Assembly (NCBI RefSeq): GCF_000590555.1
Contig: NC_022198.1
Coordinates: forward strand, 1,628,583-1,692,582
DNA from: Corynebacterium argentoratense DSM 44202
GTDB taxonomy: Bacteria; Actinomycetota; Actinomycetes; Mycobacteriales; Mycobacteriaceae
DNA: 64,000 bases
Direction: 5' to 3'
Made by a program: the position numbers and the translations under genes. Below are positions 1 to 13,754 of this stretch, piece by piece. Numbering within the stretch: position 1 is the first letter of the stretch; each line of letters opens with the position of its first letter. The notes under the pieces are model-generated. The model was not told where the DNA came from. It searched no databases and was given only the letters and a program-made list of their open reading frames with translations.

Positions 1-225
1 CTTCGGCAGCGAACCGGAATTGGCTGCCTCTACGAACCAATGCTCTAGTTCTTCCGGATCAGTGGTGGGCAGCTTGCCATAGCCTGCGGCTTCGGCGAGC
101 TCGACGATGGTGGCCGCGCGCAGTCCGCCGTCAAGGTGGTCGTGCAACACAACCTTAGGCAGTTGGGCGATGTCTTCGCGGGAAAGATTCTTCGGGTCGG
201 TTACATCACTAAGGTTCGTAGTCAT
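1..225 (-). CDS. add: adenosine deaminase, N-terminal part (cut by window edge)
   Basis: The first 75 codons of a minus-strand gene start at the ATG at 225 and run off the left edge in frame. Residues 19-26 read LPKVVLHD, followed by HLDGGLR. The HxH pair (HDH) in the N-terminal LPKVxLHxHLxG motif binds the catalytic zinc in adenosine/AMP deaminases, and the next stretch ([10 protein letters not shown]) also fits the family. The enzyme converts adenosine and deoxyadenosine to inosine in purine salvage. The rest of the protein, including the later His, Glu and Asp catalytic residues, is outside the window. It is divergent from the carboxypeptidase gene at 264. Confidence 0.88.
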   Translation of the reverse strand, partial: MTTNLSDVTDPKNLSREDIAQLPKVVLHDHLDGGLRAATIVELAEAAGYGKLPTTDPEELEHWFVEAANSGSLPK

Positions 226-250
226 GTTCTTTAGGTTAACCGTGTTTCGC

Positions 251-256
251 TAGACT
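251..256 (+). promoter_or_regulatory. -10 box for a leaderless carboxypeptidase mRNA
   Basis: TAGACT fits the actinobacterial TANNNT -10 element. Exactly 7 nt separate it from the ATG at 264, and no Shine-Dalgarno sequence lies between, so transcription probably starts at or next to the start codon. Confidence 0.5.
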
Positions 257-263
257 TGCCCCC

Positions 264-1508
264 ATGGTTGACTGGCTAGGCGTGCGCGCCTCACGTGTTG
301 GTTTGGTGGCTCTGCTGAGCGCCGGCACTGTCGGACTTGTTCCGCCTGCTCCGCCAGCTACGGCCGCAACACCCGCGCCGCGCTCCACTGCCCCGGACAC
401 CTCGGGATGCCCTCACCGTGAAAGGCCGGAAGCTGCCGCAGACACCTCGGAGGTCGTGGCCCCGGGGTCTAGCACTCCGACTCCCCCGCCGGCCCCCTCT
501 AAGCCCGCCGGTGGCCAAAAGATGGCCGAATGCGGCATCGTTGCTGAAGACGGCTTTGTGGTTCCGGATATTTTGGCCTCCGCGTGGATTGTTTATGACC
601 TCGACTCGGGCGAGGTGTTCGCCACCAAGGATCCTCACGGCCGCTACCGCCCAGCGAGCGTCATCAAGGGTTTATTGGCCCTGGAGGTTGCCGAGCGCCT
701 CAAGCTAGATGATCCTGCGCCCGTCAGTTTGGATTCTGCAGAAGCAGAAGGTTCCGCGGTGGGCATTCACCCCGAAGGAACCTACACGGTGCGGGATTTG
801 CTCAATGGCCTGCTGCTGGCTTCGGGTAATGACGCCGCGCATGCACTCGCCCAACTGCTGGGTGGCGACGCTGACACGTTGAAGGCGATCAACGCGCGCG
901 CTCGTTCTCTGGGCACCCAGGACACCTATGCCGCTACGTATTCCGGTCTGGATGCGCCTGGAATGCAAACCTCTGCCTACGACCTTGCGCTGATCTACCA
1001 GCAGGTGTTCAGCAATGAGGTGCTGCTGCCGATCTTCGCCACGGACCACGTCGATTTTCCGGGGTGGGGCGACAGGCCCGGCTACGAGCTATGGAACGAC
1101 AATGGCTTGCTGTACAATACCGAGGGCGGGTTCGCTGGCAAAACCGGCTACACCGATGATGCTCGGCATACTTTTGCTGGTGCGGTGGAGCGCGATGGGC
1201 GTCGTATCGCCGCAATTGTCCTCGACACCACAGTGGATAAGGGGCGCGCTTGGGAGCAGGCCGAAGCACTTATTGACGCCGCGTATGCCACGCCTGAAGG
1301 CTCCGAACCGGTTGGCTCCGTGCGCAATTCATTAAAGCCGGCAGATGGGCAGGATTCGGTGCGGGAGGTTACTTCCCCCACCAGAGATGCTGATGCGCAT
1401 TCCACTGGCTTGGGTTCTGGTGTGGTGACGGGAACGCTAGCGCTGTCCCTCACCGCGCTCGCTGTGTTGGTTGTCGCCGGCGTTGCGTTTGCTGTGCGCC
1501 GGCGCTAG
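264..1508 (+). CDS. D-alanyl-D-alanine carboxypeptidase (PBP5/DacA-type, membrane anchored)
   Basis: This 414-aa protein is a low-molecular-weight penicillin-binding protein that removes the terminal D-Ala from peptidoglycan stem peptides outside the membrane. It has a signal peptide (about residues 1-35), a Pro/Ala-rich linker, then a peptidase S11 domain with all three active-site motifs: SVIK (SxxK) near residue 133, SGN (SxN) near 189 and KTG near 295. A C-terminal transmembrane helix (about 388-410) ends in RRR, so the enzyme is tethered at its C-terminus. The start is supported by the -10 box 7 nt upstream and by the signal peptide. It is a single gene between add and the convergent yihY-like gene, whose 3' end is 17 nt away. 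Confidence 0.9.
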   Translation: MVDWLGVRASRVGLVALLSAGTVGLVPPAPPATAATPAPRSTAPDTSGCPHRERPEAAADTSEVVAPGSSTPTPPPAPSKPAGGQKMAECGIVAEDGFVVPDILASAWIVYDLDSGEVFATKDPHGRYRPASVIKGLLALEVAERLKLDDPAPVSLDSAEAEGSAVGIHPEGTYTVRDLLNGLLLASGNDAAHALAQLLGGDADTLKAINARARSLGTQDTYAATYSGLDAPGMQTSAYDLALIYQQVFSNEVLLPIFATDHVDFPGWGDRPGYELWNDNGLLYNTEGGFAGKTGYTDDARHTFAGAVERDGRRIAAIVLDTTVDKGRAWEQAEALIDAAYATPEGSEPVGSVRNSLKPADGQDSVREVTSPTRDADAHSTGLGSGVVTGTLALSLTALAVLVVAGVAFAVRRR

Positions 1509-1525
1509 CCCCCGGGGTTAGGGGG

Positions 1526-2608
1526 TTATTTTCTGCCGCGGCGTGCTGCGATGATCGCAGCGATACCGGCAACTGCACCGGCGCCGAACAGTGAACCGGC
1601 GACCTTAGGGCTCGGTGCCTGCGCAACTTGAGTGCGCACGCGAATGATTGCGGGCTCGGGAGCCGGAAGTTCAAGCAGCTCCAGTGATTCTTTGGTGGTG
1701 GCTGCCCATGCGCTCGAGTACAACAGGATGCGCCAAATCAGGTAGAGCAACACCATGACACCGATGATCGGCCCGAAGGTCGCACCGGCTGGGTTTTTCA
1801 CAGCGCTGGAGAAGAACACGCTACCGAGCTGTTTGATCAGCTCGAAGCCGATAGCACCGATGACCGCTGCTTTAGCTGCGGATTTCACCGGAACTTTGCC
1901 GCGGGGCAGGAAGATGATTAGCCAGAAGAACACCAGGTAGTTGGCGATTAGTCCGACTGTAATGGCGATAACCCGGGTGATGGCGTCGATACCGACGATG
2001 TGATCCAACTTAAGGTATTCCAGCAGTATGGAGGTCAAGCCGGAGGATCCTGCGGCGGTGATACCGAACGCGATGATCAGCGCAACCAGCAGAGCAATCA
2101 GACCCACGAGGTCCCACAGCTTCTTCACAACAAAGTTGCCGTCGCTGGGGTCGAGCTTCCAGATTTTCGATACGCCGTAGCGCAGGTTGTTCATCCAGTT
2201 TAGACCCGACCACAGCGCGGTCAGGGCACCGATGCCGGCGATTGCGCTGCGCTGGTTAATGGCGGTGTCGATGATTTCGTTAATCTGGCTTCCGACGTCT
2301 CCGCTGATGGAGTCGGTGATGTGCATCTGAATGTCGCTAAGTGTCTCTGGGCGGGCAGCCAAAACGAAACCGGCAGCGGCGAACACCAGCATGAGGATGG
2401 GGAACATCGACAGCACTGAAAAGTACGTAATGCCGGCGGAATACTGGTTGCCGCCCATGCTTGCGTAGCGCTCCTGCATGGCCATGATGTGGTCAAACCA
2501 CGGCCACTTGTCACGCAACTTGTCGACGAACCCTGGCTCGTTTTTACGGACGCGTTCGATGCCGTATTCGTCGGTGTTTTCTGATGCTGTACGGGTAATA
2601 GCCGCCAT
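1526..2608 (-). CDS. YihY/BrkB-family inner membrane protein
   Basis: A 360-aa polytopic protein of the YihY/virulence factor BrkB family (formerly called RNase BN in error). The conserved N-terminal block is seen at GNQYSAGITYFSVLSMFPIL (about residues 53-72), with about six membrane helices after it and the typical NWMNNLRYG segment near 137. The C-terminal tail is cytoplasmic and ends in another hydrophobic Ala/Gly-rich stretch followed by RRGRK. An AAGGAA ribosome site lies just before the ATG. It follows trpS on the same strand (88 nt gap). Its molecular function is not established in the family. Confidence 0.85.
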   Translation of the reverse strand: MAAITRTASENTDEYGIERVRKNEPGFVDKLRDKWPWFDHIMAMQERYASMGGNQYSAGITYFSVLSMFPILMLVFAAAGFVLAARPETLSDIQMHITDSISGDVGSQINEIIDTAINQRSAIAGIGALTALWSGLNWMNNLRYGVSKIWKLDPSDGNFVVKKLWDLVGLIALLVALIIAFGITAAGSSGLTSILLEYLKLDHIVGIDAITRVIAITVGLIANYLVFFWLIIFLPRGKVPVKSAAKAAVIGAIGFELIKQLGSVFFSSAVKNPAGATFGPIIGVMVLLYLIWRILLYSSAWAATTKESLELLELPAPEPAIIRVRTQVAQAPSPKVAGSLFGAGAVAGIAAIIAARRGRK

Positions 2609-2696
2609 GTTCCTTATGTTTGCTCTACTCGGAGGTGTGTTTACGCAGGTTCAAGCACAGCCGCACTTGTGCTGTACTCGCCTCAACTGTTTGTCG

Positions 2697-4744
<2,048 letters not shown>

Positions 4745-4784
4745 GGGGCACAAGCATAGCCGCACCGCTACACGACCCCCTCGA

Positions 4785-4847
4785 GGGTAGTTTGGTCGCC
4801 TGAGAAAGGGCGTTTTGGTCGCCCATCAAAGGGCAGTTTGGTCGCCC
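4785..4847. repeat. 23-bp tandem repeat, about 2.7 copies
   Basis: Units 4785-4807, 4808-4830 and 4831-4847 share GGG-N2-TTTTGGTCGCC or a near variant, then an A-rich end (GAGAAA, ATCAAA). Units 2 and 3 each contain a short inverted pair (GGGCG...CGCCC; GGGC...GCCC), so the array can form tandem hairpins. It fills the gap between xthA and the MFS gene. Confidence 0.7.
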
Positions 4848-4851
4848 GGAT

Positions 4852-8447
<3,596 letters not shown>

Positions 8448-8461
8448 GCCTTAGACGTTTA

Positions 8462-8505
8462 AAAAGATAACTCCTCAGCACCCTGGTGCTGAGGAGTTAT
8501 CTTTT
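8462..8505 (+). terminator. icd Rho-independent terminator (bidirectional)
   Basis: A 21-bp perfect inverted repeat (AAAAGATAACTCCTCAGCACC and its complement). The A-rich and T-rich ends let it work in either direction, serving icd and the convergent gene ending at 8549. Confidence 0.93.
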
Positions 8506-8548
8506 CTATCGGTGCCCTACATGCAGGGCACCGTGGACTAACGCTGTA

Positions 8549-9028
8549 CTAGCGGCGGCCGAAAGGCAGGTCAGCCAGCAATTGCTGAATGGGGTTTGCC
8601 CCTTGGTGGTTGTTCAGGAAGAACGCGATGATCGCACCAATAATGCCCAGGCCGGCAAGAGCACCGAAAATACCGAGGCCTGCGGAGCTGCCGGAAGAAC
8701 CGTTGTCGGGGTTCTGGTCAGCGGGCGGCGGAGTGGTATCACCCGGGTCACCGGGCTGACCGGGGTCGCCGGGATCGACCGGGGGCGCCGGAGGTGCGGG
8801 CTTGAGCGGAGGGCAGACATCCCTTTCGTTGTACTTCAAAGTGAAGCCATCGAGGGTGCGGTAGCGGCCGAGGTAGTCGGTGAATTCCTTAGATACGCCC
8901 CAGTTGAAGTCACCGGAGATCATGCCGGGCTTGCAGCCGTTGTCTTCTGCTGCGGTCGCGGCCGGGGCGACGACACCGGACAGGGCTACGGTTGCGACAC
9001 AGAGGACCGCTAGTGAGTGTTTATACAT
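8549..9028 (-). CDS. small surface protein with truncated HtaA (CR) domain
   Basis: A 159-aa secreted protein with a signal peptide (about 1-27, cut after ATAA), then GCKPGMISGDFNWGVSKEFT-DYLGRY. This matches the first strand and helix of the CR domain of HtaA/HtaB (compare TFDWAIKESFQNYL in HtaB here) and keeps the conserved Tyr (Tyr52), but the rest of the roughly 150-residue domain, including the conserved His region, is missing. A Pro/Gly/Asp-rich linker (about 73-110) and one transmembrane helix (about 117-138) follow, ending in GRR. It could be a heme-binding remnant, a stalk or a decaying paralogue. It lies on the same strand as the other hta genes and is divergent from the 263-aa gene. 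Confidence 0.75.
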   Translation of the reverse strand: MYKHSLAVLCVATVALSGVVAPAATAAEDNGCKPGMISGDFNWGVSKEFTDYLGRYRTLDGFTLKYNERDVCPPLKPAPPAPPVDPGDPGQPGDPGDTTPPPADQNPDNGSSGSSAGLGIFGALAGLGIIGAIIAFFLNNHQGANPIQQLLADLPFGRR

Positions 9029-9099
9029 TCTGGCGATACTGCTACCTTATGAGTGCTATTCACCAAACGTTATTGAGTTTGTATGGCATTGTCGCGTGG

Positions 9100-9113
9100 C
9101 ACAGTCGACTGTG
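9100..9113. promoter_or_regulatory. 14-bp perfect palindrome between divergent surface-protein genes
   Basis: CACAGTCGACTGTG is fully self-complementary and lies roughly midway between the starts at 9028 (minus) and 9198 (plus). It is a candidate operator for a dimeric regulator; it does not resemble the DtxR box. Confidence 0.4.
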
Positions 9114-9197
9114 ATCATCACTAACGAGAGGCGGGGCTTTACTGTTGCGGAGTAGAATTCTCTGCAGTTAAGGCTGTCATCTACCGGAGGTTTATTC

Positions 9198-9989
9198 ATG
9201 CGCTTGTCCCCCACCACGGCTCCCGTATTAAAGGGCACTGCCTGGGCTTCGCTCTCCGGCGCCATGCTATGCGTGACTCTTGCGACCGGTAGCGGCATCG
9301 CTGTCGCCGAGGGTGATGACGCCGTGGTGGTCACTGACCACCAAGCAGGCCAATGCGTGGTGCAAGCATCCGACCAGGCTTCACCGCTGACGAAGTTTTG
9401 GTCGACTCTTGAGTCTGACGCGAAGCAAAAGAGGCTCGATCAGTTAGACGAGGCCGATCCGGGTTTGGGCACGGCAATTCGTAACTTCACCATGAACGGT
9501 CCTGCTGGCGAAGACTTTGCCGAGTTGCAACGCCGCATGGACGCTGTGGGGGCTAAGGAGGGTATTGGGCAGCTCATTGATGTGACCGCGGAGGATGCCG
9601 GCGTCGACTCCTCTCCCCTGTCAGATCAGTTGGGTGGGGGCACGGATAAGACCCAGCGCTACTCACGCGAGGAGGCCCTTTCGGCGACCGCGGGAATCGG
9701 AGATAACCCGGCGGAAGATATCGCCAAGGCACTGGATAGTCAGGCAGCCAGTGGCACCGAGCTAGATAAGCTACGCGCCCAGCTATTCCACGACCGTGCC
9801 GGGGATTTCAATAGCTTGGAACACGATATTGCTGAAGGTTTGCAACGGTGCGCTAAGGAGCTGGATCCTCCTTCACCCGTTGTTACGGCACTGAAGTTTG
9901 TCATTCCGGGGCTTATCGGGGTGGGAATCATTGCGATGATTGTCCGTGCTGTGTCCAATTCCCGAAAGCCTTCCCGGCACAGCGCATAG
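9198..9989 (+). CDS. secreted, C-terminally membrane-anchored protein of unknown function
   Basis: A 263-aa protein I do not recognise. It has a long signal peptide (about 1-37, ending GIAVA), a hydrophilic and mostly helical middle rich in Asp, Glu and Gln, and a C-terminal transmembrane helix (about 227-250) followed by basic SNSRKPSRHSA. The two Cys (near 52 and 218) flank the helical middle and could form one disulfide outside the cell. GGAGG at 9186-9190 supports the ATG at 9198. It sits head-to-head with the truncated CR protein and tail-to-tail with the 272-aa CR protein, so a role in heme/iron acquisition or on the cell surface is only inferred. Confidence 0.8.
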   Translation: MRLSPTTAPVLKGTAWASLSGAMLCVTLATGSGIAVAEGDDAVVVTDHQAGQCVVQASDQASPLTKFWSTLESDAKQKRLDQLDEADPGLGTAIRNFTMNGPAGEDFAELQRRMDAVGAKEGIGQLIDVTAEDAGVDSSPLSDQLGGGTDKTQRYSREEALSATAGIGDNPAEDIAKALDSQAASGTELDKLRAQLFHDRAGDFNSLEHDIAEGLQRCAKELDPPSPVVTALKFVIPGLIGVGIIAMIVRAVSNSRKPSRHSA

Positions 9990-10033
9990 CCCCACTTCTT
10001 GCTAGGTAGGCGGCGACTTAGTATGCATGCAAA

Positions 10034-10064
10034 AGCGCCCGGCCACTGCCGTGGTCCGGGCGCT
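10034..10064. terminator. GC-rich hairpin between convergent genes
   Basis: AGCGCCCGG-CCAC pairs with GTGG-TCCGGGCGCT around a 4-nt loop with one bulged base. It lies between the 3' ends of the 263-aa gene and the CR-domain gene; AAAA precedes it, giving a short U-run on the minus strand. Confidence 0.65.
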
Positions 10065-10118
10065 GCACACTAGTCGGGCTATGCGGATGTCGCGCCAACT
10101 AGACTGTGTCGCTAGTGC

Positions 10119-10937
10119 TTAGCGGGGCAGGAAGGGCAGTGCGAAACCTGCGCCGCCTGCGAAGTTCATCAGGGCCGCGATGATTGCGCCGATGACGCCG
10201 AGGCCGGCGAGGATGCCGATCAGCGCGCCGTTGCCAGCGGAGGAACCGGGGTCGTTGCCTGCCGGGGGCTTGCAGTCGGCGCTCTTGGAAACAGTGAAAG
10301 TTCCGTCGAGGGGAGCAAAAGTGTTGTTGTCGGCGCCATAGTTACCACCGAACACTTCGTTACCGGCAGCGGTGACCACAGTCTTGTCCGCGTGAAGAGC
10401 CACCTCGCCTTCCTTGAAGTTAGCTGCCTCATTCAAGTCAAACTCAACCAGTTTCACGTCATTCTTGGTCTTGAAAGGCTGGGCCGGTGCACCTTGCACC
10501 ATCTCGCCTTCGAGGGGACGGTACTTCACGTCGAAGGTCAGGAAGCCCTTCTTACCGTCAACGTGGAGCTTGCCGTCGCTAAGGGCCATATCGAGGATGA
10601 ACTGATCACCTGCGGGGTGGGACTGCCCCTTGAATTCTCCCTTTAGCGGGATGACAGCCTTGGAGGCGCTGTCGACTTCAATGGGGGCGTCTTTGACTTC
10701 CCAGATGAGCTTCTCAGGGTTTTCCTGGCCATTGAAGGAGTAGGAAGCCTTGAAGTTCTTCATCTTCAGGTAGCTGAGGAAGCTTGCGCGCAAGCCCCAG
10801 TCGACTGAACCACTGTCAACCTTGTTGCAGGTAACCTGGGGTGCTTCTTCAGCGTGTGCAGCGGGAACGGCTGCCAGGGTGGGAACGGTCAGGGCAAACA
10901 CGGCCAGGGCGCTTACAGCGCGGGTGCGGATAGCCAT
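10119..10937 (-). CDS. HtaA-domain (CR domain) membrane-anchored surface protein, HtaC-like
   Basis: A 272-aa protein with a signal peptide (about 1-29, ending AHA), one HtaA/CR domain (about 32-220) and a C-terminal transmembrane helix (about 240-262). The domain begins SVDWGLRASFLSYLK, with the conserved Tyr, and has a central SHPAGDQFILDMALSDGKLHV corresponding to the HFTGHxHG...LDM block of HtaA/HtaB, though with one His rather than three. In C. diphtheriae such domains bind heme through a Tyr and a His and pass it to HmuT. AGGAGA lies just before the ATG. It is separate from the hmu operon by metY. The htaC-like label rests on domain and location only. Confidence 0.82.
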   Translation of the reverse strand: MAIRTRAVSALAVFALTVPTLAAVPAAHAEEAPQVTCNKVDSGSVDWGLRASFLSYLKMKNFKASYSFNGQENPEKLIWEVKDAPIEVDSASKAVIPLKGEFKGQSHPAGDQFILDMALSDGKLHVDGKKGFLTFDVKYRPLEGEMVQGAPAQPFKTKNDVKLVEFDLNEAANFKEGEVALHADKTVVTAAGNEVFGGNYGADNNTFAPLDGTFTVSKSADCKPPAGNDPGSSAGNGALIGILAGLGVIGAIIAALMNFAGGAGFALPFLPR

Positions 10938-11044
10938 CTATTAGGTCTCCTCAAAGTGCGGGGATAAAAGGTTCGCATTTTCGCTGCTCAACGGGCAAAA
11001 AATCCACCCCTACATCCGAGGGACACCATCGCCGCGCATGAGCA

Positions 11045-11063
11045 ACAAGCAAGGCTTATCTTA
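11045..11063 (-). promoter_or_regulatory. candidate DtxR box for the 272-aa CR protein
   Basis: On the minus strand, TAAGATAAGCCTTGCTTGT matches the 19-bp DtxR consensus (TWAGGTTAGSCTAACCTWA) at 12 positions, including the central AG-CCT. It lies about 110 bp upstream of the start. DtxR would repress the gene when iron is replete. The rest of the 10938-11337 gap shows only a metY terminator and no convincing gene. Confidence 0.35.
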
Positions 11064-11241
11064 AAGACCACAGGGCAGCAAGGCAATGAATATTGACAAA
11101 AAACAATAAATTACCCTCACCTGGGGTAGTCTATCCTTGACTTAAACAAGCCGATATCGAGACACAGCAGCATCAACCGCCAGATGGAGGTCACACTCCC
11201 CCTGGGGAACCATTCACTCCGCACCGAAACAGAAGAAACGG

Positions 11242-11276
11242 AAAAATCCCTGGCAGGCACACAGCCCACCAGGGAT
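11242..11276 (-). terminator. metY terminator
   Basis: On the minus strand ATCCCTGG...CCAGGGAT forms an 8-bp stem with a further GG/CC pairing in the loop, followed by TTTTTC. It lies about 60 nt after the metY stop. Confidence 0.8.
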
Positions 11277-11337
11277 AAAGGTCGTTTAACACACAGACAC
11301 GATCGCACGAGGACCCGAACCTCGCCAGCCTAGCTCC

Positions 11338-12666
11338 CTAGACTGCGTCGAATGCCTGGGAAAGGTCAGCAATGATGTCGTCAATATGCTCGATACCGAC
11401 CGACAGACGTACCGTTGCCTGATTAATACCAGCGCGCCGCAGGGACTCCTCGTCGGACTGAGAGTGCGTCGTGGTTGCCGGGTGAACCACCAGGGAGCGT
11501 ACGTCACCAACGTTTGCCAAGTTGGAGTGCAGCTTCAACGCATCGATGAAGGCCCACGCTTCATCCTTGCCCCCCTTAATATCGAAGGACAATACGGATC
11601 CCGTGTAGCGCAGACCAAGCTTTTCCTTGACCTCAAACCACGGGGAGCTCTCAAGCCCAGCGTAGTTAACCCGTTCCACCTTGGGGTGGACGTCCAGGAA
11701 CTTTGCGACGGCCAACGCGTTTTCGTTGTGGCGTTCGACTCGCAGGCTCAACGTATCCAGACCCTGGGCAGTCACCCACGCATTGAAGGGGGAAGGTGCC
11801 GCACCCGTGTCACGCAGCAGGCCAACACGAGCCTTCAATCCGAAAGCTGCAGGACCGAGGTCTGCATACTTCAGACCATGATAGGCGGGATCCGGGGTGA
11901 CGAAATCCGGGAAGACAGGCTGGCCGTCACGTTCGACTGTCCAATCGAAGGAACCACCGTCGACGAGCACGCCGCCCAGCCCGGAGCCGTTACCGGTGTA
12001 GAACTTCGTCACCGACGCGACCACAATGTCTGCACCGAGCTCGAGCGGACGAACGAGTGCCGCAGTTGCCAAGGTGTTGTCAACGATCAGCGGCACCTGA
12101 TGGGCGTGTGCAACCTCAGCGATAGCCGGGATGTCGAGCACATCAGCCTGAGGGTTGGCGAAGGTCTCACCATAGAAGGCAACGGTGTTTGGCTTAACGG
12201 CTGCGGCCCAGGATTCAGGATCGTCGGGGTTGTCAACGAAGGTGGTTTCGATACCCAAGCGCGCAAGGGTAACTGCGAACAAAGTCTCGGTACCGCCATA
12301 CAAGCGAGGGGAGGAAACAATGTGGCTGCCGGCGCGCGCTACGTTGAGGATCGCTGCAGTTTCTGCAGCCTGCCCCGAAGCGAACAACACAGCGTGTACG
12401 CCACCTTCGAGGGACGCGATACGCTGCTCGACTGCTTCAACGGTGGGGTTGGTCAAGCGGCTGTATACCGGGCCCAAGTCTTCCAGCGCGAAACGCTGAC
12501 GCGCATGTTCTGCGCTATTGAACAAAAAGGAAGAGGTGAGGTAAATGGGGAGGTTGCGCGAACCTGTGTCGCTATCGACCGGCTGGCCGGCGTGGATAGA
12601 GCGGGTTTCAAGGGCCCAAGAATCGGCACCGGAATTGTCATAGCTGCGGTGAGTGTTGTCAGTCAT
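11338..12666 (-). CDS. metY: O-acetylhomoserine sulfhydrylase
   Basis: A 442-aa Cys/Met-metabolism PLP enzyme that makes homocysteine from O-acetylhomoserine and sulfide. The N-terminal ALETRSIHAGQPVDSDTGSR and YLTSSFLFNSAEHA are typical of MetY; VYSRLTNPTVEAVEQRIASLEGG and SGQAAETAAILN lead to the PLP site, with the Schiff-base Lys in VVASVTKFYTGNGSGLGG and the substrate-binding Arg in the C-terminal SLGV-like RLSVGIEH. Its partner metX is 7 kb away, separated by the heme operon, although the two are neighbours in C. glutamicum. Two McbR-like operators lie upstream (12744-12759 and 12819-12834). Confidence 0.95.
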   Translation of the reverse strand: MTDNTHRSYDNSGADSWALETRSIHAGQPVDSDTGSRNLPIYLTSSFLFNSAEHARQRFALEDLGPVYSRLTNPTVEAVEQRIASLEGGVHAVLFASGQAAETAAILNVARAGSHIVSSPRLYGGTETLFAVTLARLGIETTFVDNPDDPESWAAAVKPNTVAFYGETFANPQADVLDIPAIAEVAHAHQVPLIVDNTLATAALVRPLELGADIVVASVTKFYTGNGSGLGGVLVDGGSFDWTVERDGQPVFPDFVTPDPAYHGLKYADLGPAAFGLKARVGLLRDTGAAPSPFNAWVTAQGLDTLSLRVERHNENALAVAKFLDVHPKVERVNYAGLESSPWFEVKEKLGLRYTGSVLSFDIKGGKDEAWAFIDALKLHSNLANVGDVRSLVVHPATTTHSQSDEESLRRAGINQATVRLSVGIEHIDDIIADLSQAFDAV

Positions 12667-12743
12667 TCTTTACCTTTCATTGTTGGAGCGTCCCCGCCCA
12701 CCGGAGGCTGGAGGTATCGCTCGTGCGTTGACCCCAACACTAA

Positions 12744-12759
12744 CGTACCGCTCGGTCTA
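12744..12759 (-). promoter_or_regulatory. McbR-like operator of metY (proximal)
   Basis: Minus strand TAGACCGAGCGGTACG; the McbR consensus is TAGAC-N6-GTCTA. It is 13/16 identical to the site before metQ, including the spacer. It lies about 80 bp before the metY start and downstream of the htaB terminator, so it is the more likely active site. Confidence 0.55.
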
Positions 12760-12778
12760 TTTACAAACAGGTGCGGAG

Positions 12779-12813
12779 AAAAAATAAAAAAACCCCAGTA
12801 TTTAACTGGTGTT
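12779..12813 (-). terminator. terminator of the hta-hmu operon
   Basis: On the minus strand an ACCAGT...ACTGGGGT stem with an A/T loop is followed by TTTTTTTATTTTTT, a strong U-run. It separates the heme operon from metY. Confidence 0.8.
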
Positions 12814-12818
12814 TTAAG

Positions 12819-12834
12819 TAGACAGCTCGGTTTA
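12819..12834. promoter_or_regulatory. McbR-like operator of metY (distal)
   Basis: TAGACAGCTCGGTTTA matches TAGAC-N6-GTCTA at 9 of 10 fixed positions; its reverse complement, TAAACCGAGCTGTCTA, is 14/16 identical to the metQ site. It lies on the htaB side of the terminator, so its use by metY is uncertain. Confidence 0.5.
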
Positions 12835-12863
12835 GTAGCTCACCCCTTTTCGGGGTGGAGCTA
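12835..12863 (-). terminator. GC hairpin after htaB
   Basis: GTAGCTC-ACCCC and GGGGTGGAGCTAC pair with one bulge around TTTTC. There is no direct U-run; it may act with the stronger terminator at 12779-12813. Confidence 0.5.
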
Positions 12864-12889
12864 CGTGTACGGAGCTTCAGCTAGGCGCC

Positions 12890-13744
12890 TTAGCGAATGA
12901 AGCCACGCGTCTTGGCGAAGGCATAGAACGCACCGAAGAAACCAGCGAACAAGCCGAGCACACCGAGTACTTCAAACATTCTGTCCCATAGGTTTTCAAC
13001 GGCGGAGGAACCACTATCCGCACTGCTTCCAGCGCTGCTGCCGGAGCCGTTACCGCCCTGGACGCCGCCGTTGTCGCCGCCGTCACATGTGCCATCGGTC
13101 GTCAGGTTGATTGTCAGCGGAGCCAGCTCAGTTTCTGTGTCATAGAAGCCGCCCCACACATCGACGCCAGTCTTCGTCAGGAATACTTTTTTAGCCGTTG
13201 CCGAAAACGCGCCGGATTTGCTGAAGTCCGGGGCCTTATCAAGCTTGACACGCACCATCGGTTCGTCGTCGCCATGCAACATGTCACCCTTGGTCGACAT
13301 GTTGACGAAAGCACGGGAGTCGTAGTCCGTGTACAGGGTCAAGGTATCGCCGATGACCTCCACCTTAAGGTCGTACAGCGTCATATCCAGCATCGGGCCG
13401 GTGCCGTGATCGTGTCCGGTGAAGTGCACTTTTCCATCGAGCGCAATAGTGGCGGAGCTCTTGCCCTCCAACTTGGACTTCGCTGCGTTAACCGGGAAGG
13501 TAAACACCTTGGTGCTGTCGCTGCGCTTCACCCCCTCATCGAGTTCCATCTTGCCCTTGGCGATCTTGCCCACAAGGTAGTTCTGGAAGGACTCTTTGAT
13601 GGCCCAGTCAAAGGTGCCATCGGTAATCAGCCCTTTACATGCGCCTGCATCTTCGGCTGCCTGAGCCTGGGGTGCTACGACTGCACCGGCGAGCACACTG
13701 GCCACGACGACGGGCGCGATAGCTGCGCGGGTGAAACGTTTCAT
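12890..13744 (-). CDS. htaB: heme-binding surface protein, single HtaA domain
   Basis: A 284-aa protein starting at the ATG at 13744 (MKRFTRAAIAPVVVASVLAG), with AAGGAG at good spacing. It has a signal peptide (about 1-30), one CR domain (about 34-210: TFDWAIKESFQNYLVGKIAKG with the conserved Tyr, then HFTGHDHGTGPMLDM with the heme-ligand His region), a Gly/Ser-rich linker and a C-terminal transmembrane helix. In C. diphtheriae HtaB takes heme from HtaA or hemoglobin and delivers it toward HmuT. It is the last gene of the htaA-hmuTUV-htaB operon, 10 nt after hmuV. Confidence 0.93.
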   Translation of the reverse strand: MKRFTRAAIAPVVVASVLAGAVVAPQAQAAEDAGACKGLITDGTFDWAIKESFQNYLVGKIAKGKMELDEGVKRSDSTKVFTFPVNAAKSKLEGKSSATIALDGKVHFTGHDHGTGPMLDMTLYDLKVEVIGDTLTLYTDYDSRAFVNMSTKGDMLHGDDEPMVRVKLDKAPDFSKSGAFSATAKKVFLTKTGVDVWGGFYDTETELAPLTINLTTDGTCDGGDNGGVQGGNGSGSSAGSSADSGSSAVENLWDRMFEVLGVLGLFAGFFGAFYAFAKTRGFIR

Positions 13745-13754
13745 GGTGGTCTCC

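Noticed and set aside
231..249. TTAGGTTAAC-like sequence resembling a DtxR box before the carboxypeptidase
   Set aside because: Only the left arm matches; the right arm is absent and neither flanking gene is iron-related.
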